Assembly (NCBI RefSeq): GCF_002104995.1
Contig: NW_024468249.1
Coordinates: forward strand, 1,612,001-1,676,000
Direction of reading: 5' to 3'
Source of the DNA: Linderina pennispora
Taxonomy: Eukaryota > Kickxellomycota > Kickxellomycetes > Kickxellales > Kickxellaceae
Length of the DNA stretch: 64,000 nt
The notes beneath the pieces are model-generated. The model was not told the origin of the DNA, ran no database searches, and saw nothing but the letters and a program-made list of their open reading frames with translations. The position numbers and the translations under genes are program-made. Numbering within the stretch: the stretch's first letter is position 1; every line of letters begins with the position of its first letter. Positions 20,436-30,188 of this stretch are shown piece by piece.

Positions 20436-21296
20436 ATGAATACTTCTCCTAACATCGCTACTCCGTCTACAGAAGTAGATTTGCCGTCACAGATCCATCC
20501 AGCAACTGGGCAGCTGGAACGGTTGCAGAGTATCAACAACAAGATGAGCAGCGAGGTCTCATCCTTACTCCTCTCAGCATATAAGGAAATACTCGTGTTG
20601 ACTATATCAAAACACAATGTCGCTTTATTTCTACCTTCCACTGCCGGCCCTGTGAGAGATAATTCCACCAACCAGCATGACCAGTCGCTTGTGCTATCCG
20701 AGAGAGTGGACAAGTTGGACAAAGCTGTGGCTGAGCTTATATTGGACTATCGCCACATTACTGATGATATTATTAAAAGTGCAGCAGGGGTAGGTCAGGA
20801 TACACCAGATGCGAAATCAACTAATCCTAAATTTGTCCATTTCAGCCTCTTCAAATTTTTCGAGTCCCCTACCCAGTACCTAGATACATTGACGCCAGAT
20901 TCCATAGGTGCGGCACAGAAAGGCCACTACTTGAAAGAGTTGCTTATCCTCCATGCTCCTCCTCTCGTCAAATACTATATCGAAAATGACCTCAAAGGCG
21001 TAACCGACTCTACTATGATTGGACAGCTGCTTGACAAGGATCTTTGTTGTAGGTATGGAATCACCTATTGGCTGAAGTCCGAAAGAGACTGGGCTAGTTC
21101 GTGCAAGAGACCGCTCAATGAGGTTGTATCACACTTCTCGCATCATAGGAGTGGCATCTCTGGAAACAGATATTGTTCTCTGCGTGATTTGGCTGCTTGT
21201 TGCACTGAAGCGCAGCAGAAACAGCTCGTAAGCTATTTACACAAGTGTGGTATTAAGCGAGCTGCTGACCACAATTTTGCATTCAGCTATTTTTAA
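20436..21296 (+). CDS. Orphan family protein, copy 2 of a tandem pair
   Basis: A complete frame of 286 residues starting M-N-T-S-P-N-I-A-T-P-S, colinear with copy 1. A disordered N-terminus leads to a helical segment (M-S-S-E-V-S-S-L-L-L-S-A-Y-K-E-I-L), a variable region with L-S-E-R-V-D-K-L-D-K-A-V-A-E-L, the F-F-E-S-P-T-Q-Y-L block and H-A-P-P-L-V-K-Y-Y-I-E-N-D-L-K-G-V-T-D. The C-terminus has R-D-L-A-A-C-C-T-E-A-Q-Q-K-Q and ends in aromatics (F-A-F-S-Y-F), as copy 1 ends R-G-Y-Y. Identity outside the shared blocks is low, suggesting fast divergence after an old duplication. No secretion signal. Nothing in it predicts a biochemical activity. Confidence 0.85.
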   Translation: MNTSPNIATPSTEVDLPSQIHPATGQLERLQSINNKMSSEVSSLLLSAYKEILVLTISKHNVALFLPSTAGPVRDNSTNQHDQSLVLSERVDKLDKAVAELILDYRHITDDIIKSAAGVGQDTPDAKSTNPKFVHFSLFKFFESPTQYLDTLTPDSIGAAQKGHYLKELLILHAPPLVKYYIENDLKGVTDSTMIGQLLDKDLCCRYGITYWLKSERDWASSCKRPLNEVVSHFSHHRSGISGNRYCSLRDLAACCTEAQQKQLVSYLHKCGIKRAADHNFAFSYF

Positions 21297-21575
21297 TCTT
21301 GACTATCAGCCGACATTTTACATTCCAATATTTTCATTTACGTACCTTCATTAAAGTATTTGACGTGAACCTTTGTAGGAATCTATATCCTATGTATAAT
21401 TAAAATTATTATCGGTGAGAGTCGACTCGGTAGAGCGCTGGGCCACCCCTATATCAGAGAGAGCAACTTTTCCTGGCTGTTGGGTTCCCTAAACATTGTT
21501 TAGCCAGTTCAGTTCATGTATGATGAATACAAGTGAAGGTGATGCATCAAGCAATCAGTTGCATCAAAGGCAAGT

Positions 21576-22102
21576 TCAAGCATTTCGTTCACCTTTGTCA
21601 GCTGCTACACAGAAATGGAAGGGCAGCCAGGTATTTAAGTGTACCAGTGCGGCCGAAATGAGCTCATTCTTTCTGCCACTCATCTTTGGTTTCCAATTTT
21701 TCAACCACTGTCTATACCGCTCATAACATACTAAACCCAGGCGTAAGTAGGAGCGATGTGCGATAGATCGCACAAATTCCTCAAGTGCAGTAAATGCCCC
21801 ATCAATCTGCCGCACCCAATCGTCCTCTTTGAGCCCCATCGTATCCAGTGACACAAACTTGCCTCACAGGCTGAAGAGGTTACAAGCAAAGACGAACTAT
21901 ATGCTGTTCGGCAACGATTTGCCATATATTTATAAAAGGCAAAAAAATTGAAAATAAAATAATCGAGCAGTTTCGAGGAAATATCGATGGTGTATTTGAC
22001 TTTAAGGTCGACAGTCTGCAAAGGGATGGTGGCAGACCGGCACTTGGGCAGCAGCCTGTTGTTGCGAGCAGAATATTGGAGTAAATTCATCTTTGTCAGC
22101 AT
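21576..22102 (-). CDS. Possible small two-part gene, function unknown
   Basis: Two overlapping frames on the same strand. The first begins at 22102 (M-L-T-K-M-N-L-L-Q-Y-S-A) and holds a beta-like stretch T-V-D-L-K-V-K-Y-T-I-D-I-S-S-K-L-L-D. The second holds a well-formed helical stretch, D-D-W-V-R-Q-I-D-G-A-F-T-A-L-E-E-F-V, and R-Y-R-Q-W-L-K-N-W. An intron or a one-base slip between about 21850 and 21960 would join them, but I could not fix splice sites with certainty. I do not recognise the product. Confidence 0.35.
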
Positions 22103-22586
22103 GATTTTTTAAGGTCTTCAAAAAGATGTAGCTGAAAGGAATAAAAAGGAAATGCTACAGCTCACGAGCACTGGATTCTAGGCCCTTCCCTTATCATGGC
22201 ATCGTGTCATCATTCTGATTTATGCAATGCGCCAGCTGACGGGGGATCCCTGTGTTCCTTACAGATCTGAATCTGTGTCCATGGTCTCCACATTGGGGTC
22301 AGAGCGCTTATCGTTACACAGCTATCCCGGCGCATGGTCATCGGCTCTGGGGTGGCAGCGATGTCCGCCCCGACATGCACACAACAATATAGAGATATTA
22401 GCAATACGGCATACCTCTCACCACACCTCGTTTGTTGCCCTCCAGCTGCTGAGGTGGAAGAGAATAATTACAGGGACCAGGTATCTATTTCTGACATACT
22501 GGCCAACATCAGTGCGGTCAACAAAGGTGCACCCTTTCCATGAAACAAAGCAAGGCATTATTTATACACAGAATGCTTGAAAACCA
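22103..22586. other. Intergenic stretch with no supported gene
   Basis: Frames on both strands are under 120 codons and overlap each other. I see nothing I can name. It separates the possible small gene from the 3' end of the receptor gene. Confidence 0.5.
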
Positions 22587-24166
22587 CTACAGAACGCGAG
22601 GGCTATACGACCTTTTCGAACTTGCTTGTTGGTTTCCGGGATACATATCATTTGGATCGAATGCTGGTGGGTAGCTCAGTCGCTGGATAGCTGGGACAAC
22701 ACTGTCCCGGTCAATTTCAGAGATATCGTCATTCTGGACGTCAAGATGCCGGCTATATGCCTGCTGTTCTTGTGATGTCCGATCCAGGGCCATGCTTGAA
22801 TCTTCAACGCCATAGAGCTGTTTGTGTAGGTTTCGCATATGTGCCTGCTGCGCGACAATACCGTCAGTGTACATGGTTTCCAGGTGGTCCCGAAGCATTT
22901 CCTTGCGCCTGAACATGTGGCCAAAGATAGGCTTGCCCAGAATCAGCCAAGTGTACGAGTTAAGAAGAATTGTGTTGCAAAATGCAAGCATAACGCGACC
23001 CCACAGCTGCGACATACCGTTCGGCACCATTATCCCAATGTTGAGCACCAGAAGAAGGGTGAACAGAGACAGTGTCCAGACAGCCATGCGAAACTCGTTG
23101 AATGCTTTGGCTACTGAGCGCATTCTAAAGTACATGGCCCAGGCGATAATAATCATCACAGCAAAGTACGTGTACGCCGCTGACAAGTAGGGGTAGTTGT
23201 ACTTGTACGCTAGCGTTCCGTCATCGGCTATGACAATGCGTGCAGTTTGGGTTTCTGGTAGGAGCTGGCCGATAGTCACAATAATAAATGCAGGCAGCCA
23301 GAACACGACCAGCGGCCACCAGTGTAGGACAAACAACCGCAGATCGCACCGCTTGGACCTGTATGTTTTGCGGGTAATGAATACGCGGTAGTAGACCACC
23401 AGTCGCATATTCATAAAGGACAAAAATATGCCGAGCCCACAGCATGTCAGCATCCAGCCGACCCAGAAGAAACAATGGCGTCCGATGCCGTAGAATCCAA
23501 CCATGCCGTCGGCAAGACTGAATGATACACTAAACACCATGCTACCAATGGCAATACCTGAGGTCAGGAACACTTGCTTGCACTTGATTGGGAGATATGA
23601 CCGGTGGATGATAGCGAACGCAATCAGGAACACATTGATGAGGTCAATTCCGAGGGTGACATAAAAGATGGCTTTTTCTGCATTGGTCGCAATATGATAC
23701 GGAAGCCTTCGCGTGTGCAGTTTGGGCATTTTTAGTGAAACTATAAGAAACAAATCAACTAGAGTAGCGAGGGAAGAATAGTAAGAGCGTGCCATAGTGC
23801 TGTCCACGAAACTGTGGCGCCAGGTGGCAAGGGCTTTATTGCGGGTCGTCCAATACAACAGATCCTCGCGTTTCTTTGGTCCAAACTGTTTTCTATGGGT
23901 GGCTCAGTGTCTCTGAAGAGGGTATTCACTGGCAGCACTCAGGTCGGGAGCAGACCAAATGCACCTTCAAGTGCAATCGCAGTCATCGGCTTGCGTTTGT
24001 AGCACTTTGGCCGACCGTTCATGGTTGAAAATGGCAGCTTCATAGGCAGCAGGCAAATGATCGACACTGAAAAGCACGCTATGGAGTTGGCCTCAGCCTG
24101 GATATCTGCATACGAGACATTTGACAGAAAGGTTGTGCCAGGTATGGGGTTGGGAGGCAAATACAT
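22587..24166 (-). CDS. Seven-helix membrane protein, putative G-protein-coupled receptor
   Basis: The main frame (22587-23858) carries at least six hydrophobic helices, including V-F-L-I-A-F-A-I-I-H, W-V-G-W-M-L-T-C-C-G-L-G-I-F-L-S-F, W-W-P-L-V-V-F-W-L-P-A-F-I-I-V-T and L-S-L-F-T-L-L-L-V-L-N-I-G. A helix ending W-L-I-L-G-K-P-I-F-G-H-M-F is followed by a long polar cytoplasmic tail. An upstream piece starting at 24166 (M-Y-L-P-P-N-P-I-P-G) holds an N-glycosylation site N-V-S-Y and a first helix (A-C-F-S-V-S-I-I-C-L-L-P-M), as expected for the extracellular N-terminus and TM1. The two are separated by a frame break or small intron at about 23860-23945. The layout matches fungal 7TM receptors related to those fused to RGS domains; no RGS domain is seen here. 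Ligand unknown. Confidence 0.65.
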
Positions 24167-25128
24167 GTCTTGTGTTAGATCTACATAGTAAATACAGGAA
24201 GCAAGGTGTACGAGCCGCGTTAGGCTGTATAAATTTTCAGACGATGATGCGATCCCTCATGTGCAGACCGTACTCGACGGGCGGCCAGTAAAAAATACAG
24301 ATGCCAATGCATGATCATCTACGATTCTCTTTCATGACCTCAGAAGTATCACACTATGTCGCAGGTATCGAACATTTCCAAAGAAGCCCTTTGTAGTGAA
24401 CATGATGAGAGGACAGGGCGATCCCAATCTTTGGTGTCTGCCGCTTCGCCCAGACGATGAGGACTCGTTTGACCTCAGTGTTCGCGCTGCTCTCTAAAAT
24501 CTGCAGTGAGAGCATCGCTCAGTTCTCAGGTAATTTTAATAAAGGCGCTCGCCACAAAATCCTCGTGGATTGTGAGGTGCCCGCCACCATTGTCTGATTG
24601 TGGCACACCAGAATTCCTGGAACTTGAGTGCTGGAGTCATTAATTGAGCACTGGTGCAGCAGCTGTGTGCACTACCCCGACCGCTGCTGGTATGGGCGGT
24701 ATAGCGATATTTTCTGCTCTAGAACTAATATGCCCCATGTAGCATTGGGATCATGCATATTGTTTCCATAGACATATTCCCGACTACAGTGCTTGCAGTT
24801 GAGCTCCAGAGGTACTGGCGAAAAAGAGGTAGAGGTAAAAAGCTTTACAACTGAAGGTAGAGCCCAGAGCACGCAACAAATTTTTGGCAGTGGGTGCGCC
24901 TCAGAAGCCACATATCAGGTGGCAACTCCTTTATTGATCTACCAATTTGTCTCGAGCCCACTGTTAACACGGATCCAGACAGTGCTGGCCAGGACACCAT
25001 ATAAGCATAGCAAGAAAAGGTTCAACACGGGTGCCCACCGCACCATTTCCACAAACGAACAAAATTTAGTTCTTCGGCCCCTCTATTTCCACCGGCAAAA
25101 AACCTATACATTCTTTCTTCATACAGTC
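24167..25128. other. Intergenic region with a possible gene remnant
   Basis: This is the divergent space between the receptor and Argonaute. At about 24400-24500 the + strand reads N-M-M-R-G-Q-G-D-P-N-L-W-C-L-P-L-R-P-D, a codon-like stretch of about 35 residues closed by stops on both sides. It may be a decayed exon, but I cannot assign it. An ATATAAGC near 24998 may serve the Argonaute promoter. Confidence 0.4.
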
Positions 25129-27826
25129 ATGCTCAGAGATATGACTGCTGCCAGCGACCACCCACCCCCCCTAGCCAAGGATACCATCGGCAGACACCAG
25201 CGTGTGGTTGCCAATTTTGTCGAAATAACTTCCTTCCCTGTCAGCGATGTCTTCCAGTACGACATCACTATTACACCCAGAGAGGGCGACTTCAAGAAAC
25301 TTCCGCGTCCAGACTTTATGCGCGGCATATTTGACGATGCCATGCGCCGTCATCGGGCTGACAAGCTGGGCGGCACACCGATGGTGTACGATGCCCGCAG
25401 GATTGCCTTTGCACCAAAACGTGTCTGTGCCCAAGATGAGACGCTAGTACTGGAGGTAAGCTCAGCAGGGACATACTGACATTGCATTTACAAAACCAGC
25501 ACACGGCACACTGCACTGACATCTTGATCTTTCTACACCCAATTACTAGGCAAGGCATGGCATTGGAGGTCGTGCCGAGGACTTCAAGGTCGCCATCCGC
25601 GAAGCAGCAATCGTCAGCATGGACACCCTGAGAGACTTCATTAGCTGTAGCGGGCAGTTCCAAATCCAAGATGTGCATCCTGCCCTCATGGCACTTGACC
25701 TGGTCGTGGGCTCAGTAGCTCATGACGAGATGACAGGCTTTCGACGCAGCTTTTTCACCAGGGCTGATTCCATGAGTACATCCCGTGGCCTTGAGCTGTG
25801 GCGTGGATTCTCACTCAGTGTGCGCCCTGGCGAGGGCAAGCTCTACCTGAACGTCAACACTGCTGTCACGGCCATGTATCGTCCAGGTCCTCTGGTGCAG
25901 GCAATCCAGGATCTGCTCGGCATGCGTAACCCCAACGACCTGCGGCGTGGGCTAGGCAGCCAGGGTGTGCGGGAGATTGCTGCGTACCTGCGTGGACTGA
26001 GCATCATGCTCAGGCACAGAGGCATTCAGGGAAGCCGCAAGGTTGCCGTGAAAGGGCTCACCAGCAATCCGCTGGACAAGGAATCCTTTGACTGGGACGA
26101 CCCAAACAACCCCGGTAAAGTCGAGAACATCTCGATTTATGACTACTACCAACGCCGCTACAACATCAAGCTCCAGTATCCATTCCTGCCTGGTTTAGTT
26201 GGACGTAAAAACGCCATTTATCCGATAGAGCTGTGCGAGGTCATGGATAAGCAGCGCTACAAGGGCAGGCTTGATGACCAGCAGACAGCTGACATGGTCC
26301 GATTTGCCTGCCAGCGTCCCAGCGAGAACCACAAACGCATCGTCGATGTGCTGGGCCAGCTAAACTTTGAAGCGTCGCCGGCTGTCAAGGCGTTCGGGCT
26401 GGAACTGAAGTCAAATCTGACTGAAGTTGACTCTCGTGTTCTACCGCCGCCGGCAATCAACTACGGCCAGCAGTCGCGCGAGGCAGCATTCACACCTACT
26501 GGGGGCGCCTGGAACATGCGTGACAAGTGTGTTATGCATGCTGGAGCGGTTCTGGAGTCATGGACAGTCCTTGTCTTGGCGAACCAGCGCTCGGTGCCGC
26601 TGAATCAGGTGCAGAACTTTGTGACCACCCTGGTGCGCATGTGCAACAGCACTGGTTACTGCATTGGCATGGGTCGGCCACCGATTACATATGGTAATCC
26701 CAGCGCCGATATCGGCCGTGAGATGTCCAAGGCATGCAAGTCAAAACCACAGCTGCTGCTTGTGATTTTGCCATCAACCAACTTGCAGACATACCAGAAT
26801 ATAAAGAACTATGCATACACGACGATGGGGATTCACACCCAGTGCATGCAGTCGAAGCATGTGCACAAGGCGAACCCGCAGTACTGCGCCAACCTGTGTC
26901 TGAAGATCAATGTCAAGATGGGCGGGTCCAACCAAAGCCTGCCGGTAGGTGCTATGCAGAAAATGCTGCACAGTATGCCGACACTCTTTCTGGGCTGTGA
27001 CGTATCGCACCCTAGTCCTGGCGAAACAGACCGTCCTTCCATGGCGTCGGTTGTCGGCTCGGTTGATTTCCTGGGTTTGCGCTACGCAGCTACGCTGATT
27101 CAGCTTCCATCGCGCCAGGAGTTGGTCGACAAACTCCAGGAGGCAATCATCCGCCATCTGAAGCTGTTCTACAAGTACACCAAGGCCAAGCCTAAGCGGA
27201 TTATCTTCTACCGTGACGGCGTCAGCGAGACCCAGTTCGCCCAGGTGCGTAGCCGCGAGATCATCGAGATTAGCCGCGCCTGTACCCAGATTGAGACTGG
27301 CTACCAGCCGGACGTCACCTTCATTGCCATGTTGAAGCGACACAACACGCGCTTCTTCCCGATGGGCCGCGACGGCGACCGCACGGGCAACTGTGTTCCT
27401 GGAACTGTGGTTGATACCGCGGTGACCCTTCCGGCGATAGCAGACTTTTACCTGTTTGCCCATGCCGCCATCCAAGGCACATCGCGCCCGACTCACTACT
27501 GTGTTCTCCATGATGATTCCAAGTTCACCCGAGACGAGATCCAGCAGCTGACATACAACTTGTGCTACACCTACGCAATCTGCACGCGCTCCGTGTCAAT
27601 GGTGCCGCCTGTGTACTATGCTCATCGTGTTGCCGACCGTGCCCGCTGCCACTTTGCCGATATGGGCGTTGCCTTCAGAGACGCTACTGTCGAGTCGGCC
27701 GGCTTCTACGGAGGGACCGGTACTAGTGCCATCGACACGACCGGTAAGGCTGCCACAGACCCCAACATGCAAGCAAAGATCATTAGGACGCACGAGCGTC
27801 TGGACGAGTCCATGTACTTCATGTAA
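25129..27826 (+). CDS. AGO1: Argonaute, catalytically complete
   Basis: Small-RNA-guided slicer of the RNA-interference pathway, about 867 residues. Exon 1 is 25129-25455, exon 2 is 25550-27826; the intron (25456-25549) has a GTAAGC donor and a TTACTAG acceptor, in phase. The order is N domain (V-V-A-N-F-V-E-I), linker 1 with R-G-L-E-L-W-R-G-F-S-L-S-V-R-P, PAZ with Y-D-Y-Y-Q-R-R-Y-N-I and A-I-Y-P-I-E-L-C, MID with L-L-L-V-I-L-P and G-I-H-T-Q-C, and PIWI. The slicer residues look intact: G-C-D-V-S-H-P (Asp), F-Y-R-D-G-V-S-E (Asp), P-P-V-Y-Y-A-H (His), with a conserved Glu in the L-Q-E-A-I helix. It ends in M-Y-F-M, like other eukaryotic Argonautes. The frame is unbroken. It probably silences transposons or viruses; no Dicer or RdRP is in this window. 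Confidence 0.97.
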
Positions 27827-29101
27827 TACTCACTCGAGTGTTTAATTTCTCTTGGTGTTTTTTTTGCCACTTAGCCGACAACAGTTTGACTAACAGAGTG
27901 TAGCGAGCATGCTGTGACTGAGACCGAGGAGCTCTGCGGGCAATTGGCCAGTGTGACGGCTTGGGTGGTACTTTTGTCTATTGGGACAGTGTTTGGCAGG
28001 ACCTAGATGCCATATATTTTGCCGCTAAGCGATCTCGCGTCAGATTGAAGCAGGGGGCAAGCCTGTCGCAGATTTTATTCTAGAACCAGGATCTCTTGAT
28101 GGCTACCGCCGTCTCAGTGGCACGGTGGAGCCAATACATGCTCAGTGTGCCCGTCGGGTCACATGGAGGGTGTTTGCGTTCGCATTGCCACTTGGTGCAA
28201 CTGGGGAACTGCTAACACTGGCGATCCCACAATGTCCTTTCTGCTGGCTGTGTCAAAGCTTGTCGGGTGCCTGGCGCTCACATAGAGAGGCTCTCCCAGC
28301 GTGCGTCCAATACGTCGCATAAAGGCTATCAGTGAGCTCCCGAGCAACTGTCTCGCAAACCGGTTGGTGCCCAGCGCAAATAAATCTTCTTTGCCGAACA
28401 TTCGGGCGCGGCGATTAAAAGCGGGTGCTGCGACCTGTGTTTAGTGAGCTAGCCACTACGATTTGAATATGCTATCTGGCTGGTGAGTATGCGCAATGCG
28501 CATGTGCGATCGCCATAGCTTTTGGAAATTTCCAAGAGAAAGTGAAGGCAGCTCCCAGCTCAAATATGTTCAGACGATCACAAAGTGTCTCGCAGGGCTA
28601 GCAATGTCACAGTCACAGGCTCGCCGGGCAGCCAGCCAGCCCTGGGCCAGAGCAACCCGGAGGGGGCAATCGTCCGGGTCCGCTGAATTTACTTTATTTG
28701 GCATGCAGTGACATGGAAAAATCCCCACTTGTGCCTTGCTTCTCGCAGTGCGGCCGGGCCATTTCCCAAATAAGTGCCATACAGAAACTCGATGGCATGG
28801 TGTTGATGTCACTGAGCACCCTTCCGTGCTGCCCTCGCCCAACTAGGGAGGATCTCCTGGGAGGCATGTGGTCTGTGTAGCGAACGGAACGCAGGAATAA
28901 TGAATGCATTCTGCTGTACCAGGAGAAAACGGCTACCCAGGCCGTGCTGGGCCACAAAGGCGCCTTCTACAGATGGCAGAGAGGCAGAGCCAGGTATAAA
29001 ATGAACAGTCTTGTCCCTCTGCATCCCAAACCGGTCTTTCGCAACACAAGAGTTCCTTGCTCACAACACCCCTCCTATTTCCTCTTAATCTTAGCCATCT
29101 A
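27827..29101. other. Intergenic spacer, 1.3 kb
   Basis: The spacer runs from the Argonaute stop to the first YdcZ-like gene. Short overlapping frames occur on both strands and no domain is visible. The last 110 bases form a TATA-containing promoter with a CT-rich leader (TTGCTCACAACACCCCTCC). Confidence 0.55.
28995..29001 (+). promoter_or_regulatory. TATA box of the first YdcZ-like gene
   Basis: A TATAAAA lies about 107 bases before the ATG at 29102. Confidence 0.65.
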
Positions 29102-29647
29102 ATGCCCTCCCTTCTTTCCCGAGTTGGCACGGCGTGCAAGAACGCTGTCGTGATCGAGAAGCCGCGCATTTACGCTGGCATCAACTTTGACAAAAAGTTC
29201 TTCCTTGACTTCCTCCTCCTGGTGATCGGCGGCACCTGCACTTCGCTCCAGGGAATCGTCAACGGCCTGCTGTCGCGCTACACTGCCCCTGGCTTCCCGC
29301 CATGGCTCTCGTTCGCCGTGGGATCGACGCTGCTGTTCATCTTCTTCATGGTTGACACCCGCGGTGGCAAGGCCATTACCTGGAAGAACGCGACCAAGAC
29401 CACTCCCTGGTGGGCGTGGGTTGGAGGTATCCCGGGTGCTGCCTTCGTCGTGGTCATTACCCTGATGATGCCGATCCATGGTGCTGCCATTGTGTACTCA
29501 ATCTACATCTGCGCCAAGATGGTCACGTCGCTGATTATTGACTCGTTCGGCTTCTTTGGCGCGAACCAGCGCCCTGCTTCTCTGACCCGTCTGGTTGGAT
29601 TCGCGATTATGATTGCTGGTGTGCTGATGGTCAGTCTTGACCACTAG
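29102..29647 (+). CDS. YdcZ/DUF606-type DMT membrane transporter, copy 1
   Basis: An unbroken 181-residue protein. The start at 29102 gives a short cytoplasmic N-terminus with V-V-I-E-K-P-R-I, then five hydrophobic helices: D-F-L-L-L-V-I-G-G-T-C-T-S-L-Q-G-I-V-N-G, W-L-S-F-A-V-G-S-T-L-L-F-I-F-F-M-V-D, W-V-G-G-I-P-G-A-A-F-V-V-V-I-T, G-A-A-I-V-Y-S-I-Y-I-C, and G-F-A-I-M-I-A-G-V-L-M-V. The Q-G-x-x-N-G and W-x-G-G-x-x-G-A motifs, the L-x-D-x-x-G-x-F element and the five-helix half-size fold are typical of the YdcZ (DUF606) branch of the drug/metabolite transporter superfamily. That branch is best known in bacteria and probably works as a dimer. The conserved T-R-G-G-K-A-I-x-W-K loop is shared with copy 2. 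Substrate unknown. Confidence 0.85.
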   Translation: MPSLLSRVGTACKNAVVIEKPRIYAGINFDKKFFLDFLLLVIGGTCTSLQGIVNGLLSRYTAPGFPPWLSFAVGSTLLFIFFMVDTRGGKAITWKNATKTTPWWAWVGGIPGAAFVVVITLMMPIHGAAIVYSIYICAKMVTSLIIDSFGFFGANQRPASLTRLVGFAIMIAGVLMVSLDH

Positions 29648-30188
29648 ACGCCTAGCAGTCTGGCTGCTAGCTCCCCCTCTACACCCTCGATGCAAAAGCG
29701 AGAAAGGAGCCAAGCCTCGACTTTTCGCATTTGGGGGTGGCCTAGATATGGACACTGGATGTCTATCAAATCTTGAACACCACAGTATAGTAATGACCCC
29801 CTTTTCCTGACGACCACGCCTTGTACTATTAGTCACGCTCAACACATTTTGTTTCACTTCTATTGCCTAGAGATCTTTCTTTGCCAAATATAAAGTTTCA
29901 CCTAAAGCTGCGCTCTCGTAAGACAATGCCCAAAGCAGGCCTAGGTTTCACTCATCGCGACTCGGATTACCGAGCCGACAACTGACGCCATTGGCAAACA
30001 GTCACCCTCGCCACACGCCAGACAAGTGGCATCTCGGCCAGGCGCTGTGCAAAAAAAATCACGAGTGGTGGTCTGCCTCGACTGGAGGTTTCGCCCAGCC
30101 AAGGGATTCGCCTCCTCACTGTATCTTACGCGCGTCGCCTTTGCTTTTTGTACTCTATTCGCTTTAATTCGTTTCATTTCGCTGCAGC
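29648..30188. other. Intergenic spacer with 3' flank of DMT copy 1
   Basis: The spacer contains the T-G-T-A-C-T-A-T-T-A-G block at 29822-29832 that recurs after copy 2. The second half is the recyclin promoter. I see no gene. Confidence 0.55.
29822..29832 (+). repeat. 3'-flank block shared with DMT copy 2
   Basis: TGTACTATTAG followed by a CACGC-like sequence lies 175 bases past the stop of copy 1. The same 11 bases occur at 39050-39060, about 153 bases past the stop of copy 2. Confidence 0.5.

Noticed and set aside
21416-21500. D-arm-like GACTCGGTAGAGCGC, as in a tRNA gene
   Set aside because: I could not find matching acceptor, anticodon and T stems around it.
26774-27511. 245-codon frame antisense to Argonaute
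   Set aside because: Shadow of the PIWI coding sequence with no similarity to any family.
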